A stretch of 34,421 nt of DNA from Planctomycetota bacterium (GCA_027083445.1 JALWOP010000469.1:1-34421), one strand, 5' to 3'; positions 17,434 through 25,217 are shown, counted from the stretch's first letter. Made by a program: numbers and translations. The notes: generated from the letters alone by a model not told the origin.

Positions 17434-18747
17434 GTGAGCCTCCTGCGCGATGCGGGCATTCTGCAGGTGGGTGCTTTCCTGCGCATGGGAGCCAGCCTGG
17501 CCTCGGCTCTCCTCCTGGCCCACCTCCTGGGCGCCCAGGCCCAGGGCCGCTACTACGTCGCCGTCGCGCTCTATTCCTTCACCCAGCTCTGCCTGGGGAC
17601 CGGAGTCCACGCGGTCACCGTTTCTCACACCTCCAAGGCCTTTGCCGAGGGGGATCAGGACGCTGTCCGGCGCTGGCTCGGCTTCTTCATCGCCATCCAG
17701 GGAAGCGTGGCCCTCATCCTGGCCGCGGCGGGCCAGCTTCTCCCCTGGGCCGCGCACGCCCTGGCGGGAATCGACCCGCGGGTCGGCCGCTGGGCGGCCG
17801 TCCTGAGCTTGACCGCGCTGATTGAGATGCCGCGCCACATCGCGGCGGCTCTGCTGCAGGCCAGGCGGCGCATGTCCGCCCTGGCTGGACTCGAAACCAG
17901 CGCGGAGCTGATGCGTACCTTTCTCGTCGTCGCCGGAGCACTCGCCCGGGGAACACCGGCGGGAGCGGTGGCCGGTTGGCTGATCGGCTCGCTCCTGTCG
18001 GTCCCCCTGGCCCTACACGCGTTGCGCAGGGAACACTGTGCCGGAGCCCTGCCCCGCGTACCTGATGTCTGGCGCTCTCGGCGCCAGCTACCTCTCCGGC
18101 AGGGCCTGCGCGAGGGAGTTGCTCTGGCCATGCTGCGCAACGCCGGCGCCTTGAGCATCGAGGTATTGCCCGCCCTGGTGCTCGCGCGCCTGGGCTCACC
18201 CGCCTGGGTCGCCTACCTGCGCATAACCCAACGGGGAGTCCAAGCCGCCTTGGCTCTTGGAGCAGGCGTGAGTCGCGCTGTCCTCCCGGCGTTGGGCGCA
18301 GCCATCTCTGATCGGCTGCGTTTCGCGGCACTTTGGAAGCGCGCCACCCTCCTCTCGGCGGCCGCGGTCGGTGGCGCGTGGATCTTGGGGGTCCTGATCC
18401 TGCCCCCCGTCCTACGCGTCCTCGCCCCACCCGACTACTACGCGCCCGTTCTGGCCATCGCTCGGATCCTCACCCCTGGGGTGGTCATGCTCGGGACGAA
18501 CGGATCCAGCCAGGCCTTCTACTTGGCGACGGGGACAATGCCTTGGGCCGTCCGGTTAGCCCTCGTGATCACTCCCCTGGGGGTGCTCACCATCATCGGC
18601 GGCGCCCTCGCCGATCCACGGCTAGGGGTGGCCTACGGCCTCTGCGTCGTGTACCTGCTGCAGACGGCCCATGTGGGCTATGCCCTCTTGTGGATCCGAC
18701 GCACGTCCACCGGACCCTGGCCCGGTGGACGTACGCAGAGTTCTTGA
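17434..18747 (+). CDS. Wzx-like polysaccharide/lipid-linked oligosaccharide flippase
   Basis: A 437-residue integral membrane protein with about 12 hydrophobic spans, beginning LLRDAGILQVGAFLRMGA, the usual opening of MOP-superfamily exporters (Wzx, RfbX, MurJ). Length fits Wzx. The GTG at 17434 is chosen because GGAG (17421-17424) lies upstream, because the first span starts right after it, and because the longer frame to 17215 would overlap the epimerase gene by about 180 bp. Likely moves a lipid-linked glycan across the inner membrane. No polymerase or glycosyltransferase is visible in the window, so the pathway is unknown. The 3' end contains a strong inverted repeat. Confidence 0.8.
   Translation: MSLLRDAGILQVGAFLRMGASLASALLLAHLLGAQAQGRYYVAVALYSFTQLCLGTGVHAVTVSHTSKAFAEGDQDAVRRWLGFFIAIQGSVALILAAAGQLLPWAAHALAGIDPRVGRWAAVLSLTALIEMPRHIAAALLQARRRMSALAGLETSAELMRTFLVVAGALARGTPAGAVAGWLIGSLLSVPLALHALRREHCAGALPRVPDVWRSRRQLPLRQGLREGVALAMLRNAGALSIEVLPALVLARLGSPAWVAYLRITQRGVQAALALGAGVSRAVLPALGAAISDRLRFAALWKRATLLSAAAVGGAWILGVLILPPVLRVLAPPDYYAPVLAIARILTPGVVMLGTNGSSQAFYLATGTMPWAVRLALVITPLGVLTIIGGALADPRLGVAYGLCVVYLLQTAHVGYALLWIRRTSTGPWPGGRTQSS
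18703..18732. terminator. 11-bp perfect hairpin at the end of the flippase gene
   Basis: ACGTCCACCGG (18703-18713), loop of 8, then CCGGTGGACGT (18722-18732), ending 15 bases before the stop at 18747. It may stop the operon transcript or protect its 3' end. No T tract follows. Confidence 0.45.
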
Positions 18748-18789
18748 GAAAGCGGATCGGTGACAACCGCACCGAAGGAGCCCCATTCC

Positions 18790-18801
18790 GTGTATCTACA
18801 C
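18790..18801. promoter_or_regulatory. upstream operator copy (GTGTA-N2-TACAC)
   Basis: GTGTATCTACAC is a perfect palindrome except for its central two bases. It is the exact reverse complement of the core of the second site at 18841-18856, and the two centres are 53 bp apart, about five helical turns. A T7 run follows at 18803-18809. Likely binding site of a dimeric repressor, perhaps the MarR protein encoded at 20206. Confidence 0.6.
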
Positions 18802-18820
18802 CTTTTTTTGCGGTGCCCCC

Positions 18821-18856
18821 TTGACACCCGGGAGCCCTGTAGGTGTAGATACACCT
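18821..18856 (+). promoter_or_regulatory. promoter with overlapping operator for the Fe-S/MarR operon
   Basis: TTGACA (18821-18826) is a perfect -35 box; 17 bp later lies TGTAGA (18844-18849), a poor -10. The operator AGGTGTA-GA-TACACCT (18841-18856, perfect 7-bp arms) covers that -10 and ends at the base before the ATG at 18857. With this spacing transcription would begin at or next to the ATG, so the mRNA would be leaderless. A bound repressor would block the -10 directly. Confidence 0.6.
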
Positions 18857-20182
18857 ATGCAATCGCCCTCGGTACTCCCGCCCTCGATCACCCCCTCCGA
18901 ACTCGTCGATCTAGCGCGCCAAGCGGGAGCCGAGGACGCTGCCTGCATTCCGGTGGAAGCGTCGCGGCTCGGTGAGGAGGCGGATCACATCCGCAGTGTT
19001 CTCCCGGAGGCGAAGAGCGTGATCTCGATCGTCGTGGCGATGAATCGCGAGCAGCTCAACGCCCCGGCGCGCTCCATGGCCAATCTCGAATTCCACCACG
19101 CCGGCGAGGAGGTCAATGCGATCTGTCGTCGTCTTGCCCTCGCTCTTTGTAAGCGTGGACACAAGGCTCTCGCCCCTGCGATGGGATTCCCCATGGAGGC
19201 CCAGCAGTTTCCGGCCCGTATCTGGCCCGTCGCCCACAAGGTCGTGGCCGTCGCCGCCGGTATGGGACACATGGGGCTACATCGCAGCGTCATCCATCCA
19301 CGGCTCGGAAGCTCGATCCTGCTCGGCACCGTGGTGACGGACATCGACCTCGATCCCCAGGCCGATCCGAGCGGGATCGGCGCACCGCTCGAAGGCAACC
19401 CGTGCTTTCAATGCAAGCTTTGCGTACCGGCTTGTCCCGTGGGCGCGATTTCTCCGGACGGCGCGTTCCAGTTCACGGCGTGCCTGACGCACAACTACCG
19501 GGAGTTCATGGGAGGGTTCGCGGACTGGGCGGAAAGCCTCGCATCCTCTCGGAGCGCTCTGGAGTTCCGCCGCAAATCTCCGACGCACGAACAGGTCTCC
19601 CTCTGGCAGAGCCTCTCGTTCGGAGCAAACTACAAGGCGGCCTACTGCATGGCGGTTTGCCCAGCGGGCGACGACGTCATCTCACCCTTCCTGCGGGACA
19701 AGCGTGGATGGCGCGACCGCTACCTGCGGCCGATCGAGGAGCGGGTCGAAACCGTGTATGTATTGCCTGGATCGGATGCCGAGTCCTACGTTACCAAGCG
19801 CTATCCCCACAAACCTGTGCGTCGAGTATCGAGCCATGTCCATCCACGATCGATCGGTGGGTTCCTGGACAGCCTCGAACTCGCGTTCCAGCCCGGACAA
19901 TCGAAGGGGCTCGATGCCCGCTTCCACTTCCGGTTCACGGGTTGCACCGAAACCGACGGGACGGAGACGATTGATGCAACGGTCGAAATCCGAGACGGCG
20001 GCCTCGAGGTCGAACGCGGACACCGGTGGGATCCGGACCTCTTCGTCACCGCCGACGCGCGCACATGGCTCTCCTTTCTCGCTCACGAGATCTCCATCCT
20101 GCGAGCACTCCTCACCCGCAAGGTGCGACCGAGGGGCAGGATCTCTCTTCTTGCGGCATTCGGTCGGTGCTTCCCCCTGTGA
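18857..20182 (+). CDS. 4Fe-4S reductase-like protein with SCP2-like C-terminus
   Basis: A 441-residue protein, probably cytoplasmic (no signal or span). The N-terminal half resembles the QueG/reductive dehalogenase-like fold. A ferredoxin motif C183-x2-C186-x2-C189-x3-C193-P (CFQCKLCVPACP) is followed by C209, C264 and C268 (YCMAVCP), which may complete a second cluster. The last 100 or so residues (RFHFRFTGCTETDGTE onward, ending in LFVTADARTWLSFL) look like an SCP2 lipid-binding domain. Reaction unknown; an oxidoreductase acting on a hydrophobic compound is plausible. Start: ATG 18857, directly after the operator; a TTG further up lies inside the promoter and is rejected. It is 23 bp from the MarR gene, with which it forms an operon. 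Confidence 0.8.
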   Translation: MQSPSVLPPSITPSELVDLARQAGAEDAACIPVEASRLGEEADHIRSVLPEAKSVISIVVAMNREQLNAPARSMANLEFHHAGEEVNAICRRLALALCKRGHKALAPAMGFPMEAQQFPARIWPVAHKVVAVAAGMGHMGLHRSVIHPRLGSSILLGTVVTDIDLDPQADPSGIGAPLEGNPCFQCKLCVPACPVGAISPDGAFQFTACLTHNYREFMGGFADWAESLASSRSALEFRRKSPTHEQVSLWQSLSFGANYKAAYCMAVCPAGDDVISPFLRDKRGWRDRYLRPIEERVETVYVLPGSDAESYVTKRYPHKPVRRVSSHVHPRSIGGFLDSLELAFQPGQSKGLDARFHFRFTGCTETDGTETIDATVEIRDGGLEVERGHRWDPDLFVTADARTWLSFLAHEISILRALLTRKVRPRGRISLLAAFGRCFPL

Positions 20183-20205
20183 CCCCACGCTCCTATTCTC
20201 GGGCC

Positions 20206-20646
20206 ATGGCGCCGCGACCCCCTTCCGACCCGAGACGTGAGCAAAATTGCCTCTGCTTCCGAGTCAACCGTGCCGGGCGCGCAATCGCAGGGCGCTACGA
20301 CGAGGCTCTCGCCCCGCACGGGATCACGATCCAGCAGTTCAGCCTTCTCTCCCTCCTCAAGGCCACCGGGCCATCCACCATCGGCCGGCTCGCTGCGGCT
20401 TCCTCCACCGACCGTACCACGTTGACCCGCAGTTTCGCCCGCCTGGAACGCGAGGGCCTCGTGTCGAGCGAACAGGGAGAGGATCGTCGCGCTCGGATCG
20501 TTTCCCTCACCCCGCGCGGTCGCAACCTGCAGGCCGCTGCTCGCAAGGACTGGCTGCGGGTCCAATCCGAGCTCGTCGACGCCCTCGGCAAGACGCGCTT
20601 CGCCCGCATCCATGCGGATCTCACGGCACTCTTGAACGCCCTGTGA
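20206..20646 (+). CDS. MarR-family transcriptional regulator
   Basis: A 146-residue winged-helix protein. The helix-turn-helix lies at about residues 58-85 (IGRLAAASSTDRTTLTRSFA) and the wing has the family pattern EDRRARIVSLTPRG. The N-terminus has a C15-x-C17 pair (QNCLCFRVNRA), seen in a MarR subgroup and possibly redox- or ligand-responsive. It is the second gene of the operon with the Fe-S reductase and probably represses it by the two GTGTA-N2-TACAC sites; that link is inference from gene order. ATG 20206 gives the standard family length; the longer frame overlaps the preceding gene. Confidence 0.9.
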   Translation: MAPRPPSDPRREQNCLCFRVNRAGRAIAGRYDEALAPHGITIQQFSLLSLLKATGPSTIGRLAAASSTDRTTLTRSFARLEREGLVSSEQGEDRRARIVSLTPRGRNLQAAARKDWLRVQSELVDALGKTRFARIHADLTALLNAL

Positions 20647-21008
20647 GCTTCACCTCCCGCGAACCACGGATCGTCTTCGGACGGAGTCTTCGATTCGAAT
20701 GAGATGCAACCGTCGTGTCGGCGCGGCGGTCTCCGGGTGGTGGCGGGGGTGGTGGGTCCCCGCGGATCGCAACGGCCCCTGCTTCCGAGCCTCTTCCCCA
20801 GGAGGGTTCATCATCATCGGAGGCTCTCCCGCCAATCTGGGCCCGCCAATCTGGGCCCGCCAATCTGGGCCCGCCAATCTGGGAGTGCCAGAGGACCTTG
20901 ATTTCGCTCTTTCACTGCAAGCCGTGCGGGCTTTGCCAGCCCAAGGATGCGGCGGCCGCCACCGGACCCCGGCCCGGTGGTCGCGCGCAGAAACCGTGAG
21001 TGCGCGGA
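20647..21008. other. 362-bp intergenic stretch without a supported gene
   Basis: Lies between the MarR gene and the convergent hemerythrin gene. It holds a G-rich tract (20735-20757, runs of 2-5 G) and a 14-bp tandem repeat (20829-20884). Short frames here have no clear ribosome site; one ends in FHCKPCGLCQPKDAA (stop 20997-20999) and has a Cys-rich look but no convincing start. Confidence 0.5.
20829..20884. repeat. tandem repeat, four copies of a 14-bp unit
   Basis: CCGCCAATCTGGGC occurs four times head to tail (20829, 20843, 20857, 20871); the last copy ends in A. The first three are identical. The unit is not a multiple of three and lies outside any supported gene. It has no spacers, so it is not CRISPR. 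Confidence 0.95.
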
Positions 21009-21596
21009 TCAATGGCCGCCGCAGCCGCCGAACCCGCACATGCCGCCGTGGCTGGAGGCGGCTGTCGGGGGCAGGTTCATCGCCTCGGCCAGAGCCTCGA
21101 CCCGCTCGCGCAGCTCGGCCCCACGCTTGCCGAGCTCCTGGTTCACCTGAGCGAACTCATCGGTCAACCGCGCCCGGGTGGGATCGTCGAGCATCGAATC
21201 GGCCATCGGGAAAAGTACGCCATCCTCCTTGGCGATGTGATCGCGCAAGAGAGCGACGTAGCCTTCCGCTGCACGCTTGAACGCGGTGGCATCACCCGCG
21301 TCGAGGGCCGCATCCATGGCGGCGATCGCGCCGCGTCCCTGCTCGTGCTCGTGCAACATCACCGCCAGAGGCCCCGCATGGCGGGGCAGGCCGCGCTCTT
21401 CGAGCAGGGGAAAGAGGCGATGCTCCTCCTTGCCGTGGTGCAACTCGTCCGCGAAACCGCGTAGAAAGGCGACGGCATCACGGCCGGCATCCACGTCGAG
21501 TTCGTCCGCACGGGTAAGGGCCAGGAGCAGGTCGAGTGCGCGCTCGATCACCCGGTGCTCGGCGCGCAGCATGTCGATGGGGCTGTTGGTGGTCAT
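21009..21596 (-). CDS. hemerythrin domain protein with Gly/Cys/His tail
   Basis: A 195-residue protein with a hemerythrin four-helix pattern: H14 (RAEHRVIE), H53, H54, E58 and H59 (LHHGKEEHRLFP), H82 and H84 (LHEHEQGRG), H120 and E124 (RDHIAKEDGVLFP). These would hold a di-iron centre that reacts with O2 or NO. The last 15 residues, SSHGGMCGFGGCGGH, add two His and two Cys in a glycine-rich tail that may bind another metal. Start ATG 21596 overlaps the stop of the UspA gene upstream on the same strand (ATGA), so both are co-translated. It is only loosely like the hemerythrin at 6052-6639. Confidence 0.88.
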   Translation of the reverse strand: MTTNSPIDMLRAEHRVIERALDLLLALTRADELDVDAGRDAVAFLRGFADELHHGKEEHRLFPLLEERGLPRHAGPLAVMLHEHEQGRGAIAAMDAALDAGDATAFKRAAEGYVALLRDHIAKEDGVLFPMADSMLDDPTRARLTDEFAQVNQELGKRGAELRERVEALAEAMNLPPTAASSHGGMCGFGGCGGH

Positions 21597-22042
21597 TCGT
21601 TGGGCCGATGGAAACTGAGGACGGGCACGTCGGCGTTGCGCAGCACCTTCTCGGCGACGCTGCCGAGGGCAAGGTGCTTCCATCCCTTGCGCCCGTGGGT
21701 GGAGAGGGCGATCAGGTCGACCCCGTGATGCTTGGCGTAGCCGCAGATCCCCAGGGCTATGTCCGGGGCTCCGATGACGTCGGTCGCGATCTCGAGATCC
21801 GCTCCAAGGTCCTCACGGTGCTTGGCCAGCTCCGCCCGCGCATCTTCGATCTCCTTCTCGAGATCGGGAGAGGATACCGCCGGCGCGAAGGGTGCTCCGT
21901 GGGGCAAGACCTGCAGGTCCAAGACCACGCTGAGCAGGGTCAGCCGCGCTCCGAGGGCCTGGGCGAGATCGCGGACCGGCTCGTAGGGGCGGGTCGATTC
22001 AGGTGACAGATCCGTGGTCAGCAGAATGTGCTGGAAACTCAT
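21593..22042 (-). CDS. universal stress protein, single UspA domain
   Basis: A 149-residue cytoplasmic protein with the UspA fold: N-terminal HILLTTDLSPES, STHGRKG and then GSVAEKVLRNADVPVLSF, which carries the ATP-binding G-x2-G-x9-G-S pattern, so it probably binds ATP. A near-perfect ribosome site AAGGAGG precedes the ATG at 22042, which rules out the longer frame. First gene of a two-gene operon with a hemerythrin, and divergent from a second, double-domain UspA. Such proteins often mark operons induced by low oxygen or stationary phase (known for the family); regulation here is inferred. Confidence 0.92.
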   Translation of the reverse strand: MSFQHILLTTDLSPESTRPYEPVRDLAQALGARLTLLSVVLDLQVLPHGAPFAPAVSSPDLEKEIEDARAELAKHREDLGADLEIATDVIGAPDIALGICGYAKHHGVDLIALSTHGRKGWKHLALGSVAEKVLRNADVPVLSFHRPNE

Positions 22043-22105
22043 GGCTTGGACCTCCTTGGAGGGACGATGATGGGGCGTAATGGGGGGCGCGGCTATTCGG
22101 CCTGT

Positions 22106-22129
22106 TCCAGTGCGGGCTACGCACTTGGA
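22106..22129. promoter_or_regulatory. inverted repeat between divergent UspA operons
   Basis: TCCAGTGCG (22106-22114) and CGCACTTGGA (22120-22129) pair around GGCTA, with one extra base in the right arm. It lies in the 149-bp region from which both UspA operons diverge and could be a shared operator or a leader hairpin. Confidence 0.4.
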
Positions 22130-22191
22130 CCCGCTGGAGACTAGGGCCTGCCCCCCCACGATAGCACCGAACCACCTTCCCCAAGCTACCC

Positions 22192-23106
22192 ATGACACAC
22201 CACGGTCCGCCGAAACGTCTCGTCGTCGGCTACGACGGTCGTCCCCAGACGCGCGATTGCGTGCTCGCAGCCCTCGACCTCCGGCGTCGCTTTGGAACGA
22301 TCGTCGACGTCCTGCGCGTCGTCGACATCCCTCCGATCGATCAAGTTGGAGGACGCCCCGACCTGATGCTGCTGGCCGAGGCGGAGATCGAATCGCGTAC
22401 CTACGAGAGCACGCGCAGTGAGCTCGAGGAGCTCGATCCGGAAAACGAGCTGGGGCTGGCCGACCACTTCGCCGTGAGGATCGGCAACCCGGCCGGCATG
22501 TTGGTCGAGTTTGCGCACTCGGTCGATGCGGACACGCTGATGCTCGGCCCCCATGAGAAGCACGGTCTGTTCGACTTCGGGAGCACGACCCGAGGAGTGA
22601 TCGCAGGCTCGGACTGCGACCTTTGGATGCAGCCCTGCCCGCCCCGTCCGATCGAGCGCATTCTGGCTCCGATCGACCTCTCCGAGGAGAGCCTGCGCGC
22701 CCTCGCCTGTGCGCGGGACCTGGCTGCCGAATGCAAGGCCCGGGTCACCGCTCTGCACGCCTTCCTGGCCCCCGACATGGCCTACGCCGCCAGCCCCGGC
22801 TATCCGATGTCGGGCCCGATCTACGCGGTCGACGACGTGCGCAAGCTCGCCAAGGAGGAGTTCCAACGCACCCTCGACGAGTTCGACTGGAATGGTGTCG
22901 AGCACGAAGCTCGCTTCGTGGAAGGCGCCCCCGCGGCGGTGGTTCTCGACAACCAGGAAGGGCACGACCTGATCGCCATGGGGACCCATGGCCGTACCGG
23001 TTTGGCCGCTGCGGTCCTCGGTAACGTGGCCCACTCGGTCCTCCGTGCGGCGAAGATCCCGGTCCTCGCCCTCCGACTCAAGAAGCGCGCCTGGCTGCTC
23101 GGTTGA
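22192..23106 (+). CDS. universal stress protein with two UspA domains
   Basis: A 304-residue protein made of two tandem UspA domains (about 1-150 and 152-304). The second keeps the nucleotide-binding pattern (MGTHGRTG then LGNVAHSVLR, ATP-type). The first has lost it: LGPHEKHGLFDFGSTTRG lacks the standard spacing, so only one site may be active. It heads an operon of five genes with nearly no gaps (NapH-like Fe-S protein 1 bp later, SafE-like protein, two prepilin-like proteins). A stress- or oxygen-linked role is likely from this context and from the divergent UspA-hemerythrin operon. Confidence 0.92.
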   Translation: MTHHGPPKRLVVGYDGRPQTRDCVLAALDLRRRFGTIVDVLRVVDIPPIDQVGGRPDLMLLAEAEIESRTYESTRSELEELDPENELGLADHFAVRIGNPAGMLVEFAHSVDADTLMLGPHEKHGLFDFGSTTRGVIAGSDCDLWMQPCPPRPIERILAPIDLSEESLRALACARDLAAECKARVTALHAFLAPDMAYAASPGYPMSGPIYAVDDVRKLAKEEFQRTLDEFDWNGVEHEARFVEGAPAAVVLDNQEGHDLIAMGTHGRTGLAAAVLGNVAHSVLRAAKIPVLALRLKKRAWLLG

Positions 23107-23107
23107 C

Positions 23108-24001
23108 GTGCCTCTCGGAATCAAGCGCTCGAAGGCGCTGTATGGGATCCTGCACCATCTCTCCCATCCCCATCGCTACACGATTGCGCGCTGGGTGGTG
23201 GGAATCGCCTTCACCCTAGGGGTAGCGGCCCTACCACTCACCAATACCCTGCGTTTCGATCTGTGGCGCGGGGAGTACTACTGGCTCGGCAAGCAAGTAG
23301 AGATCGTCGACGCGGCCAAGCACTTCGCCTTTCCGTTCCTGGCGGTCAACGTCGCCATCGTCCTGATCAGCCGTTTCTTCGGGCGCTATCTGTGCGGATT
23401 CGTCTGTCCGGTGGGCGCCCTGGCGCGTATCGGGGAGTGGGCCCGCTATGCCGAGCGCAAGCGGCGCCAGCGCATCCTGGCTCCGATCGTGTCGGCCACG
23501 ATCAGTCTGCTCCTCGGCGGCATCGCCTTTTCGTTCTGGGTGAACCCCCTGGTCTTCCTTGACGGCTCGACCCAGGCGCGACTGCTCTCGGGTGCACTCT
23601 TGCTGGCACTCTCGGGTGGACTCTTCATCATCGTCCAGGGCGTCGGACTGCGCTTCTGTCGCGACTTCTGCCCCTCGGGCATCTACTTCGCGATCCTCGG
23701 CCATGAGACGATGAACGGCATCCAGTTCGCCCACAAGGATGCCTGTACGGAGTGCCTCTTGTGCGAGACGGTCTGTCCGATGGATCTCGCTCCGCGCTAC
23801 ATGTCGGGTGGACCCCTGCGAGATAGCCGCGGGTTCTATCCCGAGGGGCTCTCGAACTTCGCCAACTGCATCCGTTGTGGTGACTGCGTGATCGCCTGTG
23901 AGGCGGGTTCGAAGAAGAACATGGAGACTCCGCTCTGCATGGGGTTCTTGCCCAAGGAGGCGCGACGCATCAAGCCCATCCAGGAGGAGGAGCCGACATG
24001 A
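23108..24001 (+). CDS. NapH/CcoG-like membrane 4Fe-4S protein
   Basis: A 297-residue protein with about four spans and four Cys motifs: two of the membrane type, C96-x3-C100-P (RYLCGFVCPVGAL) and C184-x3-C188-P (CRDFCPSGIYF), then two ferredoxin sites, C213-x2-C216-x2-C219-x3-C223-P and C254-x2-C257-x2-C260-x3-C264. This architecture is shared by NapH, CcoG/RdxA and related electron-transfer or copper-reducing membrane proteins. CcoG (about 470 residues) is longer and helps cbb3 assembly; this one is nearer NapH in size. The GTG start lies 1 bp after the UspA stop. With the SafE-like partner downstream, a role in metal reduction or transport for oxidase assembly is plausible (inference). Confidence 0.85.
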   Translation: MPLGIKRSKALYGILHHLSHPHRYTIARWVVGIAFTLGVAALPLTNTLRFDLWRGEYYWLGKQVEIVDAAKHFAFPFLAVNVAIVLISRFFGRYLCGFVCPVGALARIGEWARYAERKRRQRILAPIVSATISLLLGGIAFSFWVNPLVFLDGSTQARLLSGALLLALSGGLFIIVQGVGLRFCRDFCPSGIYFAILGHETMNGIQFAHKDACTECLLCETVCPMDLAPRYMSGGPLRDSRGFYPEGLSNFANCIRCGDCVIACEAGSKKNMETPLCMGFLPKEARRIKPIQEEEPT

Positions 24002-24798
24002 GCGCTCTCTGGCCTTTCCTCAGCCTGGCGTTGATCGGGTCGATCCACTGCGCCGGAATGTGTGGTGGGTTTGGAATCGCTCTGGCGGCGGCACCCGAGC
24101 GGAGGCGTGAGCTAGTCTGGCGTCAGTTTGGCTTGATCTCGGGCAAGGCGCTGACCTATGCGCTCCTCGGCGCCGTGGCGGCTGAGTTGGGCCTCGCCGC
24201 CGAGGCGCGGGGCTTTGCTCAGGTGCGCATCGGCGCGGCTTGGTTCGCGGGCAGTGTGCTGGTGATCTCGGGCCTGGCCCTGTGCGGCCTGCACCTGCCC
24301 TTGCCGCGCCTGCGGACGGGAGCGGCGGCTGCCCGCTTGGGTCTGCTCTGGCGCAGGGTCGGTCGGGCCCCGGGCCTGGCCGGTCCCCTCGCGGCGGGGG
24401 CCCTGATCGGCCTCCTTCCCTGTGGGCTCTCCTGGAGCGCCATCGCCCTGGCTGCCACCGAGCCCCTGCCGGTCGCGGTGGCGGGGATGCTCATTTTTGG
24501 ACTGGGCACCGGCCCCGCGCTCCTGGCGGTCGCCTTGGGTTGGAAGGGCCTGGGCCTACGGGCCCGGGCGCGCCTGCGTTGGGCGGCGGGACCACTGTTG
24601 ATCATCTTCGGGGTACTCACCCTGGCCCGCGGGTTGGGCGGGCCGCAGAGCTGTCCCGCCTGTGCCCAGGAGGGCTCAAGAAGGGACTCGACGGCGGTCG
24701 AAGGGGTAGCGGACGGCCCAAGCCTATGCATCGAAACCTCTCAGCCCGCCGCACCCAAGGCCTTCTCGCCGCTACCTGCATCGCCATCGGCGCGTTGA
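23998..24798 (+). CDS. SafE/DsbD-like membrane protein, often linked to cbb3 assembly
   Basis: A 266-residue membrane protein with about six spans. It has the family's first-helix motif GSIHCAGMCGGFG (C at residues 19 and 23) and the repeat motif GLLPCGLSWS, features of the sulfite-exporter/urease-accessory UreH-like group found in many cbb3 gene clusters and thought to handle copper or thiols. A cytosolic or periplasmic tail carries an extra CPAC pair after the last span. ATG overlaps the previous stop (ATGA). The 3' end overlaps the next gene by 73 bp in another frame, unusually long for this window; the last 25 codons may be under little constraint. Confidence 0.85.
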   Translation: MSALWPFLSLALIGSIHCAGMCGGFGIALAAAPERRRELVWRQFGLISGKALTYALLGAVAAELGLAAEARGFAQVRIGAAWFAGSVLVISGLALCGLHLPLPRLRTGAAAARLGLLWRRVGRAPGLAGPLAAGALIGLLPCGLSWSAIALAATEPLPVAVAGMLIFGLGTGPALLAVALGWKGLGLRARARLRWAAGPLLIIFGVLTLARGLGGPQSCPACAQEGSRRDSTAVEGVADGPSLCIETSQPAAPKAFSPLPASPSAR

Positions 24799-25217
24799 TC
24801 GCCATCCCGGGCCGCCCCCCGAGTGAACTCGAAAAGAGGGCGGCGCGCCGCGAGTATGTCTTGGCTTCGGGCCAGCAGGAGCTCGCCGGAGCGATCGACC
24901 GCTTCCGCGCCGAGCATGGCTCACTCCCCGGTCGCATCGTCGCGGGCTCGTTCTCTTCGTCGGGTTTGACGGCATCTCTCCTCGAACGTCAGTTGATGAA
25001 TCCGACCGATGAACGGGGTCGCCTGGACCCGCCCTCCCCTTCCAAGGCGACGCTGGGTCCCTATCTCCCCGGCGGCCTTCCCGTCAATCCCGTGAACGGT
25101 CTCTCGAGCGTGCGCTTCGCGGCAGCCGATGCCGAGCCAAGCGGGAGTGCCGGTTGGATCGTCGATCCAACGGATGGCGAGGTCCGGCCCGACATCCCCG
25201 CAGCGCGTCGAGAATGA
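24726..25217 (+). CDS. secreted/pseudopilin-like protein of unknown role
   Basis: A 163-residue protein with a basic N-terminus and one hydrophobic helix (GLLAATCIAIGALIAIP, about residues 12-28), then ELAGAIDRFRAEHGSLPG, which resembles the start of GspG-type pseudopilins (helix followed by a short loop with xxG-x-LP). The rest is Pro/Gly-rich (GPYLPGGLPVNPVNG), also pseudopilin-like. A standard prepilin cleavage motif (G-F-T-L-x-E) is not obvious. The start ATG lies 73 bp inside the preceding gene; no later start is better. Its stop overlaps the start of the next, GspH-like gene (ATGA), so the two are a coupled pair. Confidence 0.65.
   Translation: MHRNLSARRTQGLLAATCIAIGALIAIPGRPPSELEKRAARREYVLASGQQELAGAIDRFRAEHGSLPGRIVAGSFSSSGLTASLLERQLMNPTDERGRLDPPSPSKATLGPYLPGGLPVNPVNGLSSVRFAAADAEPSGSAGWIVDPTDGEVRPDIPAARRE

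Noticed and set aside
20735-20757. G-quadruplex in GGGTGG-type tract
   Set aside because: Only a few runs of three or more G; in GC-rich DNA this is expected often by chance.
20829-20884. CRISPR array
   Set aside because: The four 14-bp units are directly adjacent, without spacers.
20898-20999. Small Cys-rich peptide (contains CKPCGLC)
   Set aside because: Only a TTG start with poorly spaced GAGGA; no neighbour supports it, so it is noted but not called as a gene.
24240-24725. Upstream extension of the prepilin-like frame at 24726
   Set aside because: Lies wholly inside the SafE-like gene in another frame and has low-complexity Gly/Arg content.
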